From contig JAUXUZ010000311.1 in the NCBI GenBank assembly GCA_030680655.1, forward strand, positions 1 through 17,632: a stretch of DNA of 17,632 nt, given 5' to 3'. Source of the stretch: Phycisphaerales bacterium. Its GTDB lineage: Bacteria > Planctomycetota > Phycisphaerae > Phycisphaerales > UBA1924. Positions 1-7,755 of the stretch are shown here, one piece after another. The notes below the pieces were generated by a model, which ran no database searches, was not told the origin of the DNA, and was given only the letters and a program-made list of their open reading frames with translations. The first letter of the stretch is position 1, and the number at the start of each line of letters is the position of its first letter. A program made the position numbers and the translations under genes.

Positions 1-1222
1 CGGAGCCGTCGAAGCGGCCGACACGCACGTGCTGGGTGTGTTCCTTCGCGATGTCATCCGGATGAACGCGCAACAGCGGAACTTCCGGATCTTCGGGCCA
101 GACGAGACACTCTCGAACCGTCTCAACGCTGTCTTCGAAGCGACGGACCGGCAGTGGAATGCTCCGGTGCTCGACACCGATGAGTTCCTCGCGATGGAGG
201 GGCGGGTAGTTGAAGTGCTCAGCGAGCACCAGTGCCAGGGGTGGCTGGAGGGGTACCTCCTCACCGGGCGCCACGGGATATTCAACAGCTACGAGGCGTT
301 CATCCACATCGTCGACTCGATGTTCAACCAGCACGCTAAGTGGCTCAAGGTCACCCTGGGGCTTCCGGGGCGCAAAAAGATCGCGTCGCTGAACTACCTG
401 CTGGCGTCGCACGTGTGGCAGCAGGCCCACAACGGGTTCACGCATCAGGACCCAGGCTTCATCGACCACGTCGTCAACAAGAAGTCGGAGATCGTGCGCG
501 TCTACCTTCCCCCGGATGCGAATTGCCTGCTCTCGGTCTACAACCACTGCCTGAGGAGCCGCCACTACGTCAACGTCGTTGTGGCCGGCAAGTACAAGGC
601 CCCGCAGTGGCTGAACCTGGAAGCGGCGATGGCCCACTGTGCCAAGGGCATCGGCACCTGGGACTGGGCCTGCAGCGGCGGAGCAGAAAAGAGCGACCCG
701 GACGTCGTCATGGCCTGCTGCGGTGATGTGCCGACACTCGAGGTGCTGGCCGCCGTCTCGATTCTCCGCCAGCACATGCCAGCGCTGAACGTCCGGGTGG
801 TGAACGTGGTCGACTTGATGAAGCTGCAGCCAACCTCCGAGCACCCCCACGGGCTCACGGACACGGAGTTTGACGGGCTGTTCACCAAAGACCGCCCGAT
901 CCTCTTCGTCTACCACGGCTACCCGTGGCTCATCCACCGGCTCACCTACCGGCGCACAAACCACGGGAACCTCCACGTGCGTGGGTACAAAGAAGAGGGC
1001 ACGATCACGACGACGTTCGACATGCCCGTGCTCAACGACCTCGACCGATTCCACCTGGTGCTCGACGTGATCGAGCGCGTCCCCCGCGCGGCCGAATGGG
1101 GCGCTGACCTCAAGCAGCTCATGCTGGCGAAGCTCGCCGAGCACAAGCGGTACATCGTCGAGCACGGCATCGACCTTCCCGAAGTGCGCAACTGGAAGTG
1201 GAACCACGGAGCGAGCGCGTGA
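1..1222 (+). CDS. xfp: Phosphoketolase, C-terminal part (5' end outside window)
   Basis: This is the last 406 residues of a xylulose-5-phosphate/fructose-6-phosphate phosphoketolase, a thiamine-diphosphate enzyme that splits sugar phosphates with inorganic phosphate into acetyl phosphate and a shorter aldose phosphate. The reading frame is open from base 2, so the start lies outside the window; family members are near 800 residues, so about half is missing. Visible family blocks include FRIFGPDET, EGYLLTGRHGIFNSYEAF, WQQAHNGFTHQDPGF, YLPPDANCLL, GIGTWDWA, LMKLQPTSEHPHGL and YHGYPWLIHRLTYRR, in the order expected for the central pyrimidine-binding and C-terminal domains. The gene ends in a four-base GTGA overlap with the acetate kinase gene, so the two are almost certainly one transcript: acetyl phosphate made here is the next enzyme's substrate. 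Sugar preference cannot be read from this portion. Confidence 0.95.
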   Translation, partial: GAVEAADTHVLGVFLRDVIRMNAQQRNFRIFGPDETLSNRLNAVFEATDRQWNAPVLDTDEFLAMEGRVVEVLSEHQCQGWLEGYLLTGRHGIFNSYEAFIHIVDSMFNQHAKWLKVTLGLPGRKKIASLNYLLASHVWQQAHNGFTHQDPGFIDHVVNKKSEIVRVYLPPDANCLLSVYNHCLRSRHYVNVVVAGKYKAPQWLNLEAAMAHCAKGIGTWDWACSGGAEKSDPDVVMACCGDVPTLEVLAAVSILRQHMPALNVRVVNVVDLMKLQPTSEHPHGLTDTEFDGLFTKDRPILFVYHGYPWLIHRLTYRRTNHGNLHVRGYKEEGTITTTFDMPVLNDLDRFHLVLDVIERVPRAAEWGADLKQLMLAKLAEHKRYIVEHGIDLPEVRNWKWNHGASA

Positions 1223-2412
1223 TCGTTGCCGTCAATGCCGGCTCCTCGAGCGTCAAGTTCGCGGTCTTTGATGCCCCGACACTGCACAGGCGCCTGTCGG
1301 GGCATGCCGAGCGGATCGGTCAAGCCGGCGCGTCGCTGGCTCTCCGATTCAACGGCAGCGGCGGGACCGAGAGACGTGAGCTGAGTGCGGGCGGGATCGA
1401 CGCAGCCGTCGAGGCGGTGGTGGCTACGGTGAAGGTGCAGGCGAGAGGCCACGCGGTTACGGCGATCGGCCACCGCGTGGTGCACGGCGGCCCACGCCTG
1501 CTTGAACACCAGATCATCACCACTCATGTTCTCGATGAGCTCCAAGCGGCATCACCGCTCGATCCGGCCCACCTTCCCGCGGCGATCCGGCTGATCGAAG
1601 CGTGCGGCGTTGCCTTCCCGGGCGTCCCGCAGTATGCGTGCTTCGACACGGCCTTCCACCGCGACATGCCGGCCGTTGCACAGATGCTGCCGATCCCTCG
1701 CCGGTTCTTACGCGCGGGCGTACGTCGTTACGGTTTCCACGGGCTCTCGTACACGTACCTGATGCAGCGACTCGAAGAAACCGCCGGCCCCGCCGCGGCG
1801 AACGGGCGGGTCATCCTCGCGCACCTTGGCTCGGGCGCCAGCATGGCGGCGGTGCGGGGCGGACGAGCGATCGACACGACGATGGCCTTCACCCCTACCG
1901 CCGGTCTGGTCATGGGCACAAGACCGGGTGATCTTGACCCCGGCCTCCTCTCCTACCTGATCCGTTCGGGCGCGGTGACGCCCGACGGGCTTGACCACTT
2001 CATCAATAAGGAGTGCGGGCTCCTGGGCGTCTCCGAGACCAGCGCCGATGTGCGCGACCTGGTCGCCCGCCGCGCCGATGATCCGCGTGCGGCCGACGCG
2101 ATCGACCTGTTCTGCTATCAGGCACGCAAGCACATCGGTGCGCTCACGGCAACGCTCGGCGGGCTCGACACGCTTGTCTTTTCCGGCGGCATCGGGGAGC
2201 ACTCCGCTGTTGTGCGGTCGCAGATCTGCGCCGGGCTGGAGCACCTCGGCGTCGTGCTCGAAGAGCACAAGAACGCAGCGGGTAACGGAGAGATCTCAGC
2301 CGGCGCGGGTGCTTCGGCATCGCAGATGCCTGTTTCGGTACGCGTCATCGCCACCGACGAAGAGCAGGTCATCGCACAGTTCGTGCGCTCACGCTGCAGC
2401 CCAGGCGAGTAG
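1219..2412 (+). CDS. ackA: Acetate kinase
   Basis: Cytoplasmic acetate kinase of 397 residues, the usual length, converting acetyl phosphate and ADP to acetate and ATP. I chose GTG at 1219 because it places the NAGSSSVKF phosphate-binding block at residues 6-14, as in the family, overlaps the upstream stop by four bases, and has GGAG at 1208-1211 seven bases before it. An in-frame GTG at 1198 would add seven unconserved residues. Other landmarks are GHRVVHGG (84-91, with Arg86), CFDTAFH (Asp143 as the catalytic Asp), YGFHG (His174), HLGSGAS (202-208), MGTRPGDLDPG (Arg235) and FSGGIGEHS. All active-site residues I expect for the ASKHA-fold acetate kinases are present. With the phosphoketolase it forms an ATP-yielding bypass of glycolysis (bifid-shunt logic); the direction in vivo is inferred. 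Confidence 0.95.
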   Translation: MIVAVNAGSSSVKFAVFDAPTLHRRLSGHAERIGQAGASLALRFNGSGGTERRELSAGGIDAAVEAVVATVKVQARGHAVTAIGHRVVHGGPRLLEHQIITTHVLDELQAASPLDPAHLPAAIRLIEACGVAFPGVPQYACFDTAFHRDMPAVAQMLPIPRRFLRAGVRRYGFHGLSYTYLMQRLEETAGPAAANGRVILAHLGSGASMAAVRGGRAIDTTMAFTPTAGLVMGTRPGDLDPGLLSYLIRSGAVTPDGLDHFINKECGLLGVSETSADVRDLVARRADDPRAADAIDLFCYQARKHIGALTATLGGLDTLVFSGGIGEHSAVVRSQICAGLEHLGVVLEEHKNAAGNGEISAGAGASASQMPVSVRVIATDEEQVIAQFVRSRCSPGE

Positions 2413-2502
2413 GTTCGTTGCGCAGCGGACACTCTCCCCAGAACGGCTCGCCATGCAAGCCGGCCAGCCCGGCCTCGACACAGAAGGACGCTACCTTGGC
2501 GG
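2413..2502 (+). promoter_or_regulatory. Intergenic with leaderless-type -10 box (TACCTT) before the MDR gene
   Basis: TACCTT at 2492-2497 fits a TANNNT -10 element and lies only five bases before the ATG at 2503, so transcription would begin at or next to the start codon. There is no purine-rich ribosome site at normal spacing; AAGGA at 2484-2488 is 14 bases away. No convincing -35 is seen. A short GC hairpin (GCCGG/CCGGC near 2459-2473) has no T-run and is not called a terminator. Confidence 0.45.
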
Positions 2503-3492
2503 ATGAAGACGGTTGTCTGTCCGAAATATGGTCCACCTGAGGTCCTGCAGATTCAAGAGGCCGAAGAGCCCGCGCCCCGCGAGAGTGAACTGCTGATCGA
2601 GGTAAAAGCGACCACGGTGACCTCAGCCGATGCGCGAGTGCGGACGATGCGTATGCCCTCGCCAGCGTTCAGGTTGATCGGGCGCCTGGCACTGGGTGTG
2701 TTCGGGCCTCGCCAACGCGTGCTCGGAACCGAACTCGCCGGCGTCGTGAAAGCGGTCGGAGCGAACGTCAGCTCGTTTCGGTCAGGCGACTCGGTCGTCG
2801 CCGTCGTCGGAATACGCTTCGGAGCGCACGCCGAATTGGTCTGCGTGCCCGAATCATCACCGGTCGTGCGAGTCCCGGCGAATCTCACGCATGAGGAGGC
2901 CGTGGCCATTCCATTTGGTGCCTTTACAGCGTTGTACTACCTGCGCGATCTGGCCAGAGTTGAGCCGGGGCAGCGTGTGCTCGTCGTCGGGGCATCCGGC
3001 GCTGTCGGCGTCGCGGCCGTGCAGCTCGCGGGGTTCTTTGGTGCGCACGTTACCGGAGTCTGCAGCGCGGCAAACGTTGAGCGGGTCCGGTCCCTTGGCG
3101 CTTCGCGGGTGATCGACTATACCGCCGAGGACTTTACTCAAGACGCTGCTGAATACGACGTGGTATTCGACACCGTCGGAGCAACGTCGTTTGTGCGTTG
3201 CAAGAGAACGCTCAAGCCCAACGGGCAGTTTCTGGCCGCGGTGCTCACGCTGACCGAGTTCCGGCAGATGCTGTGGACGCTGCTGGTCGGTGGGAAACGG
3301 GTCAAGGGTGGAGTGACGCCGGAGAAGAGAGCGGACCTTGAGTTTCTCATGACCCTGGCCGCAGCCGGCCACATCAAGCCCGTGATCGATCGGCGATACA
3401 CGATGCGCGAGATCGTCGCGGCCCATCGCCGTGTGGACTCTGGCCGCAAGGTGGGAAGCGTCGTTGTGACGGTTGGCGAGCCTCGAGTCTGA
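2503..3492 (+). CDS. NAD(P)-dependent medium-chain dehydrogenase/reductase, quinone oxidoreductase-like
   Basis: A 329-residue zinc-independent MDR family protein. The N-terminal GroES-like catalytic half contains VLGTELAGVV (73-82) and GDSVVAV (95-101); the Rossmann half has the nucleotide-binding loop VGASGAVG (162-169) followed by the VIDYTAEDF block (203-211) and DVVFDTVG (219-226), typical of quinone oxidoreductase and zinc-free alcohol dehydrogenase-like members. The structural-zinc cysteine cluster of classical alcohol dehydrogenases is absent. The loop sequence favours NADPH, but substrate cannot be inferred. The ATG at 2503 matches the usual MDR N-terminus (MKTVVCPKYGPPEVL). It follows ackA by 90 bases on the same strand, but the TACCTT box just before its start suggests its own transcript. 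A terminator follows. Confidence 0.88.
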   Translation: MKTVVCPKYGPPEVLQIQEAEEPAPRESELLIEVKATTVTSADARVRTMRMPSPAFRLIGRLALGVFGPRQRVLGTELAGVVKAVGANVSSFRSGDSVVAVVGIRFGAHAELVCVPESSPVVRVPANLTHEEAVAIPFGAFTALYYLRDLARVEPGQRVLVVGASGAVGVAAVQLAGFFGAHVTGVCSAANVERVRSLGASRVIDYTAEDFTQDAAEYDVVFDTVGATSFVRCKRTLKPNGQFLAAVLTLTEFRQMLWTLLVGGKRVKGGVTPEKRADLEFLMTLAAAGHIKPVIDRRYTMREIVAAHRRVDSGRKVGSVVVTVGEPRV

Positions 3493-3533
3493 AGGACGAG
3501 CTGCCCGCCTCGACAACGGGGCCCATTGGAAAC

Positions 3534-3568
3534 GACAACCCCCGCGTCTCGCAACGCGGGGGTTTGTC
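3534..3568. terminator. Bidirectional hairpin terminator between MDR gene and tRNA-Met
   Basis: AACCCCCGCGT (3537-3547) and ACGCGGGGGTT (3554-3564) form a perfect 11-bp stem with a six-base loop. Flanking GACAA/TTGTC extends it if one T is allowed to bulge. It lies 41 bases after the MDR stop and 11 bases beyond the 3' end of the oppositely oriented tRNA, so it can end transcripts from both sides. The T-rich tails are short on both strands. Confidence 0.8.
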
Positions 3569-3579
3569 ATTCTGAAAAG

Positions 3580-3653
3580 TAGCGGGGGTAGGATTTGAAC
3601 CTACGACCTCCGGGTTATGAGCCCGACGAGCGACCAGGCTGCTCTACCCCGCA
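3580..3653 (-). tRNA. Initiator tRNA-Met (CAT)
   Basis: A 74-nt cloverleaf on the minus strand. The 2-7/66-71 acceptor pairs are GCGGGG/CCCCGC, the T arm is GTAGG-TTCAAAT-CCTAC, and the anticodon loop is CTCATAA with anticodon CAT. Initiator features are present: three consecutive G-C pairs at the base of the anticodon stem (GGG/CCC), an A11-U24 D-stem pair, and no Watson-Crick pair at position 1-72 (U1 against U72, where E. coli has C1/A72). CCA is not encoded. U27-G43 is a wobble pair. It is transcribed away from purD from the promoter upstream (3664-3692). Confidence 0.96.
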
Positions 3654-3663
3654 ATCTGTGCGG

Positions 3664-3692
3664 ACCATAGAGCGGCGCAGGCGGGTAGTCAA
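3664..3692 (-). promoter_or_regulatory. Sigma-70-type promoter of initiator tRNA
   Basis: On the minus strand TTGACT (3692-3687) and TATGGT (3669-3664) are separated by exactly 17 bases, close to TTGACA-17-TATAAT. The -10 box ends 10 bases before the tRNA 5' end, leaving a leader of a few nucleotides to be processed. This is the best consensus promoter in the window. Confidence 0.8.
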
Positions 3693-3722
3693 GCTCGCGG
3701 CCGCTCCGGGCCGTTGCGCCGC

Positions 3723-3737
3723 TACCATCGGCCCTTC
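3723..3737 (+). promoter_or_regulatory. Leaderless-type -10 box (TACCAT) before purD
   Basis: TACCAT at 3723-3728 is followed by nine bases and then the purD ATG, so the start site would fall within three bases of the ATG or on it. No Shine-Dalgarno is present and no -35 match is seen 17 bases upstream. Confidence 0.45.
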
Positions 3738-5093
3738 ATGGCAACCGAAAAGATCAACGTTCTGCTGGTTGGTGGTGGTGGCCGCGAGCACGCCCTGGCG
3801 TGGAAGCTGAGCCAATCGCCCCGCTGCGGAACGCTGTTCGCCACCCCCGACGGGATGATCAACCCCGGCATCGCGGCCCTCGCGAAGCCGATCGACTTCC
3901 CGTGGGATGGTGGCGTGAAGGACCCCTTCCGCGTCCAGCGCTGGTGCGTGACGAACAAGATCCGCCTGGCGATCATCGGGCCCGAGGAGCCGCTGTGCGC
4001 TGGGCTCGGCGACGTCCTCCGCGGCGAAGACGGTAACCGCGGCATGGGATTCGACGGCGCCGCGGCTCCGGCCGTGTTCGGGCCGAGCGCTCAGGCCGCT
4101 CAGCTCGAGGGCAACAAGGCGTACTGCAAAGAAGTGCTCCGCCAGGCGAGCGTGCCCACGGCTGAGGGGCGGAGCTTCACCGACTTCGAAACAGCGAAAA
4201 TGTTCCTCGACAGCCGCACCGAGCCGCACGTGATCAAGGCGTGCGGGCTCGCAAAGGGCAAGGGTGTGTTCGTCCCGAGCACGCAAGCGGAGGCGCTTGA
4301 GGCGCTCGAGCGGATCATGGTGAAGAAGGAGTTCGGGGACGCGGGGAAGTCGGTGCTGATCGAGGAAAAACTCAAAGGGCGGGAAGTTTCTGTCTTTGCG
4401 CTAGTAGACGGGCGGACGATCTATGTGCTCGAGACGTGCCAGGACCACAAGCGGCTGCGCGACGGTGCGCGCGGCCCAAACACCGGCGGGATGGGGGCGA
4501 TCTGCCCGGCATCGACTAGCTATATCGACGACAAGATGCTCGACCGCGTGCAGCGCGAGGTGCTGGTGCCGACGATCGACGCGATGAAGCGCGACGGCGT
4601 GGAGTACAGCGGCGTGCTCTACGCGGGCATCATGCTCACCCCCGGCGGGCCCAAGGTCCTTGAGTACAACTGCCGCTTCGGAGACCCCGAGTGCCAGGCG
4701 TTGATGGCACGGCTCGACTCCGACCTGATCGACGTGTGCGAGGCCGTGGCGACGCGGACGCTCGACCAGATCGACCTGAAGTGGAAGTCCGGCGACGCAG
4801 CGACCGCCGTCTGCGTAGTGATGGCAGCCGAGGGGTACCCCGAGCGTCCCCGCGGCGGATCCGTGATCACGGGCATCAAGGCTGCCGAGGCGGCCGGAGG
4901 AATGGTCTTCCACGCGGGCACAAAGGTGAACGAGAAGGGTGAGGTTGTCACCAGCGGCGGCCGAGTCCTCAGCGTCGTTGGCACCGGTTCCGACGCCGAA
5001 ACCGCACGCAGCGCCGCGTACCGAGCCGCCGACCACATCAAGTTCGCTGGCCAGCAACTGCGGCGGGATATCGGCACCGAGACGATCGGTTAG
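3738..5093 (+). CDS. purD: Phosphoribosylamine-glycine ligase (GARS)
   Basis: A 451-residue cytoplasmic ATP-grasp enzyme joining glycine to 5-phosphoribosylamine in the second step of purine synthesis. ATG 3738 puts NVLLVGGGGREHALAWKL at residues 7-24, the standard N-terminus; a TTG at 3714 would add eight unlikely residues. Landmarks are GPEEPL (81-86), FGPSAQAAQLEGNKAYCKE (114-132), VIKACGLAKGKGV (165-177), EEKLKGREVSVFALVDG (209-225), CQDHKRLRDGARGPNTGGMG (234-253) and LEYNCRFGDPECQ (308-320), the last carrying the metal-binding Glu/Asn pair of ATP-grasp enzymes. It is slightly longer than the usual 420-430 residues because of a short insert after the GPEEPL block (near residues 94-110). 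It stands alone, without other pur genes, and converges on the aminotransferase with 25 bases between stops. Confidence 0.97.
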   Translation: MATEKINVLLVGGGGREHALAWKLSQSPRCGTLFATPDGMINPGIAALAKPIDFPWDGGVKDPFRVQRWCVTNKIRLAIIGPEEPLCAGLGDVLRGEDGNRGMGFDGAAAPAVFGPSAQAAQLEGNKAYCKEVLRQASVPTAEGRSFTDFETAKMFLDSRTEPHVIKACGLAKGKGVFVPSTQAEALEALERIMVKKEFGDAGKSVLIEEKLKGREVSVFALVDGRTIYVLETCQDHKRLRDGARGPNTGGMGAICPASTSYIDDKMLDRVQREVLVPTIDAMKRDGVEYSGVLYAGIMLTPGGPKVLEYNCRFGDPECQALMARLDSDLIDVCEAVATRTLDQIDLKWKSGDAATAVCVVMAAEGYPERPRGGSVITGIKAAEAAGGMVFHAGTKVNEKGEVVTSGGRVLSVVGTGSDAETARSAAYRAADHIKFAGQQLRRDIGTETIG

Positions 5094-5118
5094 CCAACTG
5101 CCGCCTCGCCGCCGGGAG

Positions 5119-6354
5119 TCAGAACCGCAGCTTCTTGATCCGCTCCATCGCCTCCAGCAGCCGTGGTGTTTCTCGCGTCAGCCCAAGCCGGAACCAGTCC
5201 GAAGCGCTCTCGGCGAAGCCTGCGCCGGGGACGGTCACCACACCGGCCTCTTCGATCAGTTTTTCGACGAAGCGCCACGATGACATCGGCTCGCCGGTGG
5301 TCGAGTCGATCGGGCAGCGCGCCCAGACGAAGATCCCTGCTCGCGGCGGCTCCACCTGGCAGCCGATCTGCCGCAGCGCGGCGACCGCGGCGTCACGACG
5401 TACCTGGTACTCGTGCCGCACATCGATAATCAGCGGGTCATCGAAACGCTCCAGCGCCACCGCCGCGGCGTCCTGCACCGCGTTGAACGGGCCGGAGTCG
5501 TAGTTGTCCTTGACTTGCTTAAGCGCCGAGATTAGCGACTCATGTCCCACCGCAAAGCCGATGCGCCACCCCGTCATGTTGAAGGTCTTGCTCAGCGAGT
5601 GGAACTCGATCACGTGGTCTCGCAGGTGATCGATGCCCGGCGCAGCGAGAAGGCTCGGGCACGCCACCGGCCCCGCGCCGTCAAAGTACAACTCGCTGTA
5701 CGCAAGGTCGCTGGCGACGCTCACGCCGTGGTCGAGCGCTCGCCGGGCCAGCACACTCAGTTCGCCGGAGCCGATCGTCACGCCCGTCGGATTGCCGGGG
5801 AAGTTCAGCCACATCAGCTTACTGGCGTTGAGCAGATCATCGCTGAGCTGAGCCGGCTGCGGCGTCCAGCGATGGGCCGGCGACGTCTCCAACACGTGCA
5901 CCTTCGCGCCGGCCATGATCGCGCCCTGCTTGTAAACCGGGTAGGCCGGCGCAAAGACGATCGCGCCATCGCCGGGGTTGAGCAGGGCCAGCGGCAGGTG
6001 GCCGATGCCGTCCTTGCCACCCATCAGCGCAACCATGTTCTTCTTCGGGTCAACCGTCACACCGAAACGCCGCTGCATGAACGCGCTCGCCGCTCCCAGG
6101 AACCGGCCGGTCCCGTAGCACGCCGGGTACTGGTGGTTGAGCGGTACGCGTGCGGCCTTGTCAAGTTCATCGATGATGAACGGCGGCGTGGGCCGATCTG
6201 GGTCGCCCACGCCGAGGTTGATCACATCCTTGCACGCCGCGATGGCGGCACGCTTCATGTCATCGATGGCGTTGAACAGGAACGGCGGCAGCTTGCGGAG
6301 GCGGTCGGCGCGGAGGTCTGTGCCGGGCGGTGTGAGCGCGGGTGCGGGGGGCAT
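5119..6354 (-). CDS. dapL: LL-diaminopimelate aminotransferase-type PLP enzyme
   Basis: A 411-residue fold-type I (class I/II) aminotransferase. The pattern INLGVGDPDRPTPPFI (45-60), NHQYPACYGTGRFL (73-86), MGGKDGIGHLPLALLNPGD (111-129), FPGNPTG (185-191, Asn188), DLAYSELYFD (216-225), SLSKTFNMTGWRIGF (253-267, PLP lysine Lys256) and WFRLGL (387-392, carboxylate-binding Arg389) matches DapL proteins. DapL makes LL-diaminopimelate directly from tetrahydrodipicolinate for lysine and peptidoglycan, bypassing the acyl-transfer steps. Close relatives include other aspartate/tyrosine-type aminotransferases, so the substrate is likely but not certain. ATG 6354 is preferred because TATCTT lies six bases upstream. 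It is divergent from the topoisomerase gene, with 84 bases between the two starts. Confidence 0.83.
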   Translation of the reverse strand: MPPAPALTPPGTDLRADRLRKLPPFLFNAIDDMKRAAIAACKDVINLGVGDPDRPTPPFIIDELDKAARVPLNHQYPACYGTGRFLGAASAFMQRRFGVTVDPKKNMVALMGGKDGIGHLPLALLNPGDGAIVFAPAYPVYKQGAIMAGAKVHVLETSPAHRWTPQPAQLSDDLLNASKLMWLNFPGNPTGVTIGSGELSVLARRALDHGVSVASDLAYSELYFDGAGPVACPSLLAAPGIDHLRDHVIEFHSLSKTFNMTGWRIGFAVGHESLISALKQVKDNYDSGPFNAVQDAAAVALERFDDPLIIDVRHEYQVRRDAAVAALRQIGCQVEPPRAGIFVWARCPIDSTTGEPMSSWRFVEKLIEEAGVVTVPGAGFAESASDWFRLGLTRETPRLLEAMERIKKLRF

Positions 6355-6438
6355 GGGCCCAAGATAGGTCGCGTCTTACCGCGAGGCCTATGAAGCGAGG
6401 GCGGCCGGGTAGAATCGGCCCGCAAAGGAGTGCGTCAG
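6355..6438. promoter_or_regulatory. Divergent promoter region dapL / topoisomerase VI A
   Basis: For dapL (-), TATCTT at 6366-6361 ends six bases before the ATG with no ribosome site, so a leaderless mRNA is expected. For the topoisomerase gene (+), TAGAAT at 6410-6415 is a good -10 box, followed by a short leader carrying AAAGGAG at 6424-6430, eight bases before ATG 6439. The two genes therefore use different initiation styles from one 84-base region. No clear -35 is visible for either. Confidence 0.5.
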
Positions 6439-7614
6439 ATGGCCAAGAAGGCAACCCCCCCCGCGAGCACAAGCGCCCCCCGCGTCGCCCGCACGGCGGC
6501 TCAGAACAAGGCCGTCAAGGACCGCGACACCAAGACGCTTACCCGCATCGTGGACTTCGCCGACGACGTCGCCAAGAAGTCGCTCGCAGGCAAAGAGCCC
6601 AAACTCGCCATCCCGTTGCGGACCAAGAGCAACACCATCTGGAACAAGAAGCAGGGGATCCTGCAGATGGGCGATGCCGCGGCCGAGCGCGAGCTGTTCA
6701 ACCTGAATCAGGCCAAGCAGTTCATGCAGACGTGCCTGCACTCAAACTCCGTCAAGCAGCTCATCGACGCCGAGAAGACCCTCAGCCTCCGTGGAATGTT
6801 CTACAAGGGGCTCCACACCGTCGCCGGCACCAAGGGTGAGAAGACCTTCGGCGACCAGGACGAATCCGACGGCATCCTCGAGGACCTGGAGGTCTCGCTC
6901 GAGGCCCTCCGCGAAGAGCTGCACATCTACGCCAAGAAGCGCGGCACCATGGTCGGCAACATCACCATCGTCGATAACGGCGACGAGATCGACTGCCGCC
7001 GCATGGGGACGGGCGGGTACGCGGTGCCGGGCATCGTCGAGCCGGATGTCATCCAGTTCAAGAAGTGCGAGGCGAAGTTCGTCCTGCACGTGGAGAAGGA
7101 CACCGTCTGGGGGCGCTTCAACGAGGACCGCTTCTGGGAGAAGCACAACTGCATCCTCACCGAGGGATCGGGCCAGCCGACGCGCGGCGTCCGCCGGCTC
7201 CTCCGCCGCCTGAACCAGGAGCTCGGCCTCCCCGTCTACTGCCTGCTCGACTGCGACCCGTGGGGGCACTACATCTTCAGCGTCATCAAGCAGGGCTCGA
7301 TCTCGCTGGCGTTCGAGAGCGAGCGTCTCGCAATCCCCGATGCGAAGTTCCTCGGCATCCGCAGCAAGGACTACAAGGCCTGCGGCCTCAGCGACGATGT
7401 GCAGATCATGCTCACCGATACCGATATCAAACGCGCAAAGGAGATCATGGCCTACCCCTGGTTCGAGGGGCACAAGGGCTGGCACAAAGAGATCGAAGGC
7501 CTGCTCAACAACGGCTTCAAGATGGAGGTCGAGTCGCTGATCACCAAGGACATCAGCTACGTCACCGAGCAGTACGTGCCCCAGCGTTTGAAGGACAAGG
7601 ACTGGCTGGAATAG
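6439..7614 (+). CDS. top6A: DNA topoisomerase VI subunit A / Spo11-like protein
   Basis: A 391-residue protein with the layout of the type IIB topoisomerase A subunit, which breaks both DNA strands through a tyrosyl-DNA link. ATG 6439 has AAAGGAG eight bases upstream. After a basic, Pro/Ala-rich tail (1-35) comes a winged-helix region with SLRGMFY (116-122), where Tyr122 is the expected catalytic tyrosine. The Toprim domain carries LHVEKD (216-221, Glu219), ILTEGSGQPTRGVRRLL (234-250) and LLDCDPWGHYIF (269-280, Asp271 and Asp273), the Mg-binding set. The canonical motif has Glu after Arg (R-E-x-Y/F-Y); here it is Gly119. The ATPase B subunit (GHKL fold) is not next to it: the upstream gene is divergent dapL and the downstream gene a convergent prepilin. 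The partner may be elsewhere. A run of eight C lies in codons 7-9. Confidence 0.9.
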   Translation: MAKKATPPASTSAPRVARTAAQNKAVKDRDTKTLTRIVDFADDVAKKSLAGKEPKLAIPLRTKSNTIWNKKQGILQMGDAAAERELFNLNQAKQFMQTCLHSNSVKQLIDAEKTLSLRGMFYKGLHTVAGTKGEKTFGDQDESDGILEDLEVSLEALREELHIYAKKRGTMVGNITIVDNGDEIDCRRMGTGGYAVPGIVEPDVIQFKKCEAKFVLHVEKDTVWGRFNEDRFWEKHNCILTEGSGQPTRGVRRLLRRLNQELGLPVYCLLDCDPWGHYIFSVIKQGSISLAFESERLAIPDAKFLGIRSKDYKACGLSDDVQIMLTDTDIKRAKEIMAYPWFEGHKGWHKEIEGLLNNGFKMEVESLITKDISYVTEQYVPQRLKDKDWLE

Positions 7615-7725
7615 CCAAAGGTCCGGACATTCCGCCGGGGAACAGCAAAGCGGCCAACGGGACGCATCGAGTAACCACGACGCCGGCGTAGAACCGCACC
7701 CGCGTGCTGGCGAAACGCCTCATGG

Positions 7726-7755
7726 TCAGACCATGCACATCAATCGATGGTCTGA
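7726..7755. repeat. Inverted repeat across the prepilin stop codon
   Basis: TCAGACCAT (7726-7734) and ATGGTCTGA (7747-7755) are perfect complements with a 12-base loop. The loop contains the stop codon of the minus-strand prepilin gene (7742-7740). It sits between the convergent topoisomerase and prepilin genes and could stabilise or end a transcript, but neither arm is followed by a T-run. Confidence 0.4.

Noticed and set aside
3615..4286. Long minus-strand open frame over the initiator tRNA and the start of purD
   Set aside because: It is antisense to the strongly conserved purD N-terminus and crosses a tRNA gene; no recognisable domain.
5542..6393. Large plus-strand open frame opposite the DapL-like gene
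   Set aside because: An antisense shadow in GC-rich coding DNA; the minus-strand aminotransferase has all family motifs.
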